DNA from: an uncultured Oscillospiraceae bacterium
GTDB taxonomy: Bacteria > Bacillota > Clostridia > Oscillospirales > Acutalibacteraceae
Assembly (NCBI GenBank): GCA_900546785.1
Contig: URED01000009.1
Span: 1 to 54,000, forward strand
DNA length: 54,000 bases
Reading direction: 5' to 3'
Every line of letters begins with the position of its first letter. Positions within the stretch are counted from its first letter, which is position 1. Below are positions 53,986 to 54,000 of this stretch, in pieces. The notes below the pieces were generated by a model, which was not told the DNA's origin, did not search any database, and saw only the letters and a program-made list of their open reading frames with translations. A program made the translations under genes and the position numbers.

Positions 53986-54000
53986 GGCCGTAAAGCGGCC
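53986..54000 (+). terminator. Terminator of murC, cut at the window edge
   Basis: GGCCG, loop TAAAG, CGGCC. The T-run would lie past the window, so only the stem is seen. Confidence 0.5.

Noticed and set aside
1..54000. CRISPR arrays, insertion sequences, prophage or integrative elements
   Set aside because: No regularly spaced repeats, transposase, integrase, capsid or conjugation genes were found on either strand.

Overview
The window is a gene-dense stretch of chromosome (about 56 protein genes and four tRNA genes) from a low-to-mid GC, anaerobic-type, spore-forming Firmicute of class Clostridia. The best guess is the Oscillospirales/Ruminococcaceae neighbourhood. This is an inference from three things: dipicolinate synthase genes (spoVFA/B), Firmicute gene orders (tig-clpP-clpX-lon-engB, rplS-rbgA-rnhB-yraN, rplI-dnaB), and a BspA-type leucine-rich-repeat surface protein. 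I see no rRNA operon, transposase, phage block or CRISPR array. Nearly all of the window is core chromosome. Most genes from about 3.7 kb to 52.5 kb lie on the minus strand.

Layout. 0-1.6 kb: a secreted leucine-rich-repeat protein cut by the window edge, a small ribbon-helix-helix protein, and a tRNA-Thr/tRNA-Tyr pair. 1.7-6.8 kb: asnB on the plus strand, then a minus-strand methyltransferase / alpha-beta hydrolase / Nudix set, a 540-base non-coding stretch rich in hairpins, and a small acidic hypothetical protein. 6.8-8.9 kb: tRNA-Val, hslO, a methyltransferase and a YerC-like regulator. 9.1-16.8 kb: the protein quality-control block tig-clpP-clpX and then lon-engB-lysA. 16.8-25.2 kb: a phosphoesterase, a 54-residue cysteine-rich DUF1540 protein, thrC, yraN, rnhB, rbgA, rplS with a structured leader, a radical-SAM gene pair, an M50 protease and ruvX. 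25.2-33.3 kb: a class A penicillin-binding protein, an exonuclease with a zinc ribbon, secG, and a type II topoisomerase pair. 33.5-40.5 kb: rnj-rplI-dnaB-tilS-ftsH, apparently from one promoter. 40.6-46.3 kb: rnhA, an acyltransferase-like protein with a membrane partner, a ROK kinase, an ECF sigma/anti-sigma pair, a FliB-like cysteine-rich protein and tRNA-Leu. 46.3-51.1 kb: a potABCD polyamine transporter with a HAD phosphatase at its end. 51.2-54 kb: spoVFA/B and, divergently, murC.

How the genes fit together. Proteostasis (tig, clpP, clpX, lon, ftsH, hslO), RNA/ribosome maturation (rnj, rbgA, rplS, rplI, engB, tilS), replication (dnaB, topoisomerase, rnhA/B, ruvX) and envelope synthesis (PBP, murC) dominate. 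Sporulation appears as dipicolinate synthesis with a possible sigma-K type promoter.

Many promoters are readable as near-consensus -35/-10 pairs with 16-18 base spacing, and many factor-independent terminators are plain. Several regulatory signals overlap neighbouring genes or each other: the lon -35 lies inside the clpX terminator, and the tRNA-Leu -35 lies inside the end of the phosphatase gene.

I did not find a clearly new system. The best candidates for a second look are the hairpin-rich segment at about 6.0-6.34 kb bracketed by two terminators, a PotD with a C-terminal membrane anchor in place of a lipobox, the 41.1-42.6 kb acyltransferase/membrane-protein couple, and the DEDDh exonuclease fused to a zinc ribbon.
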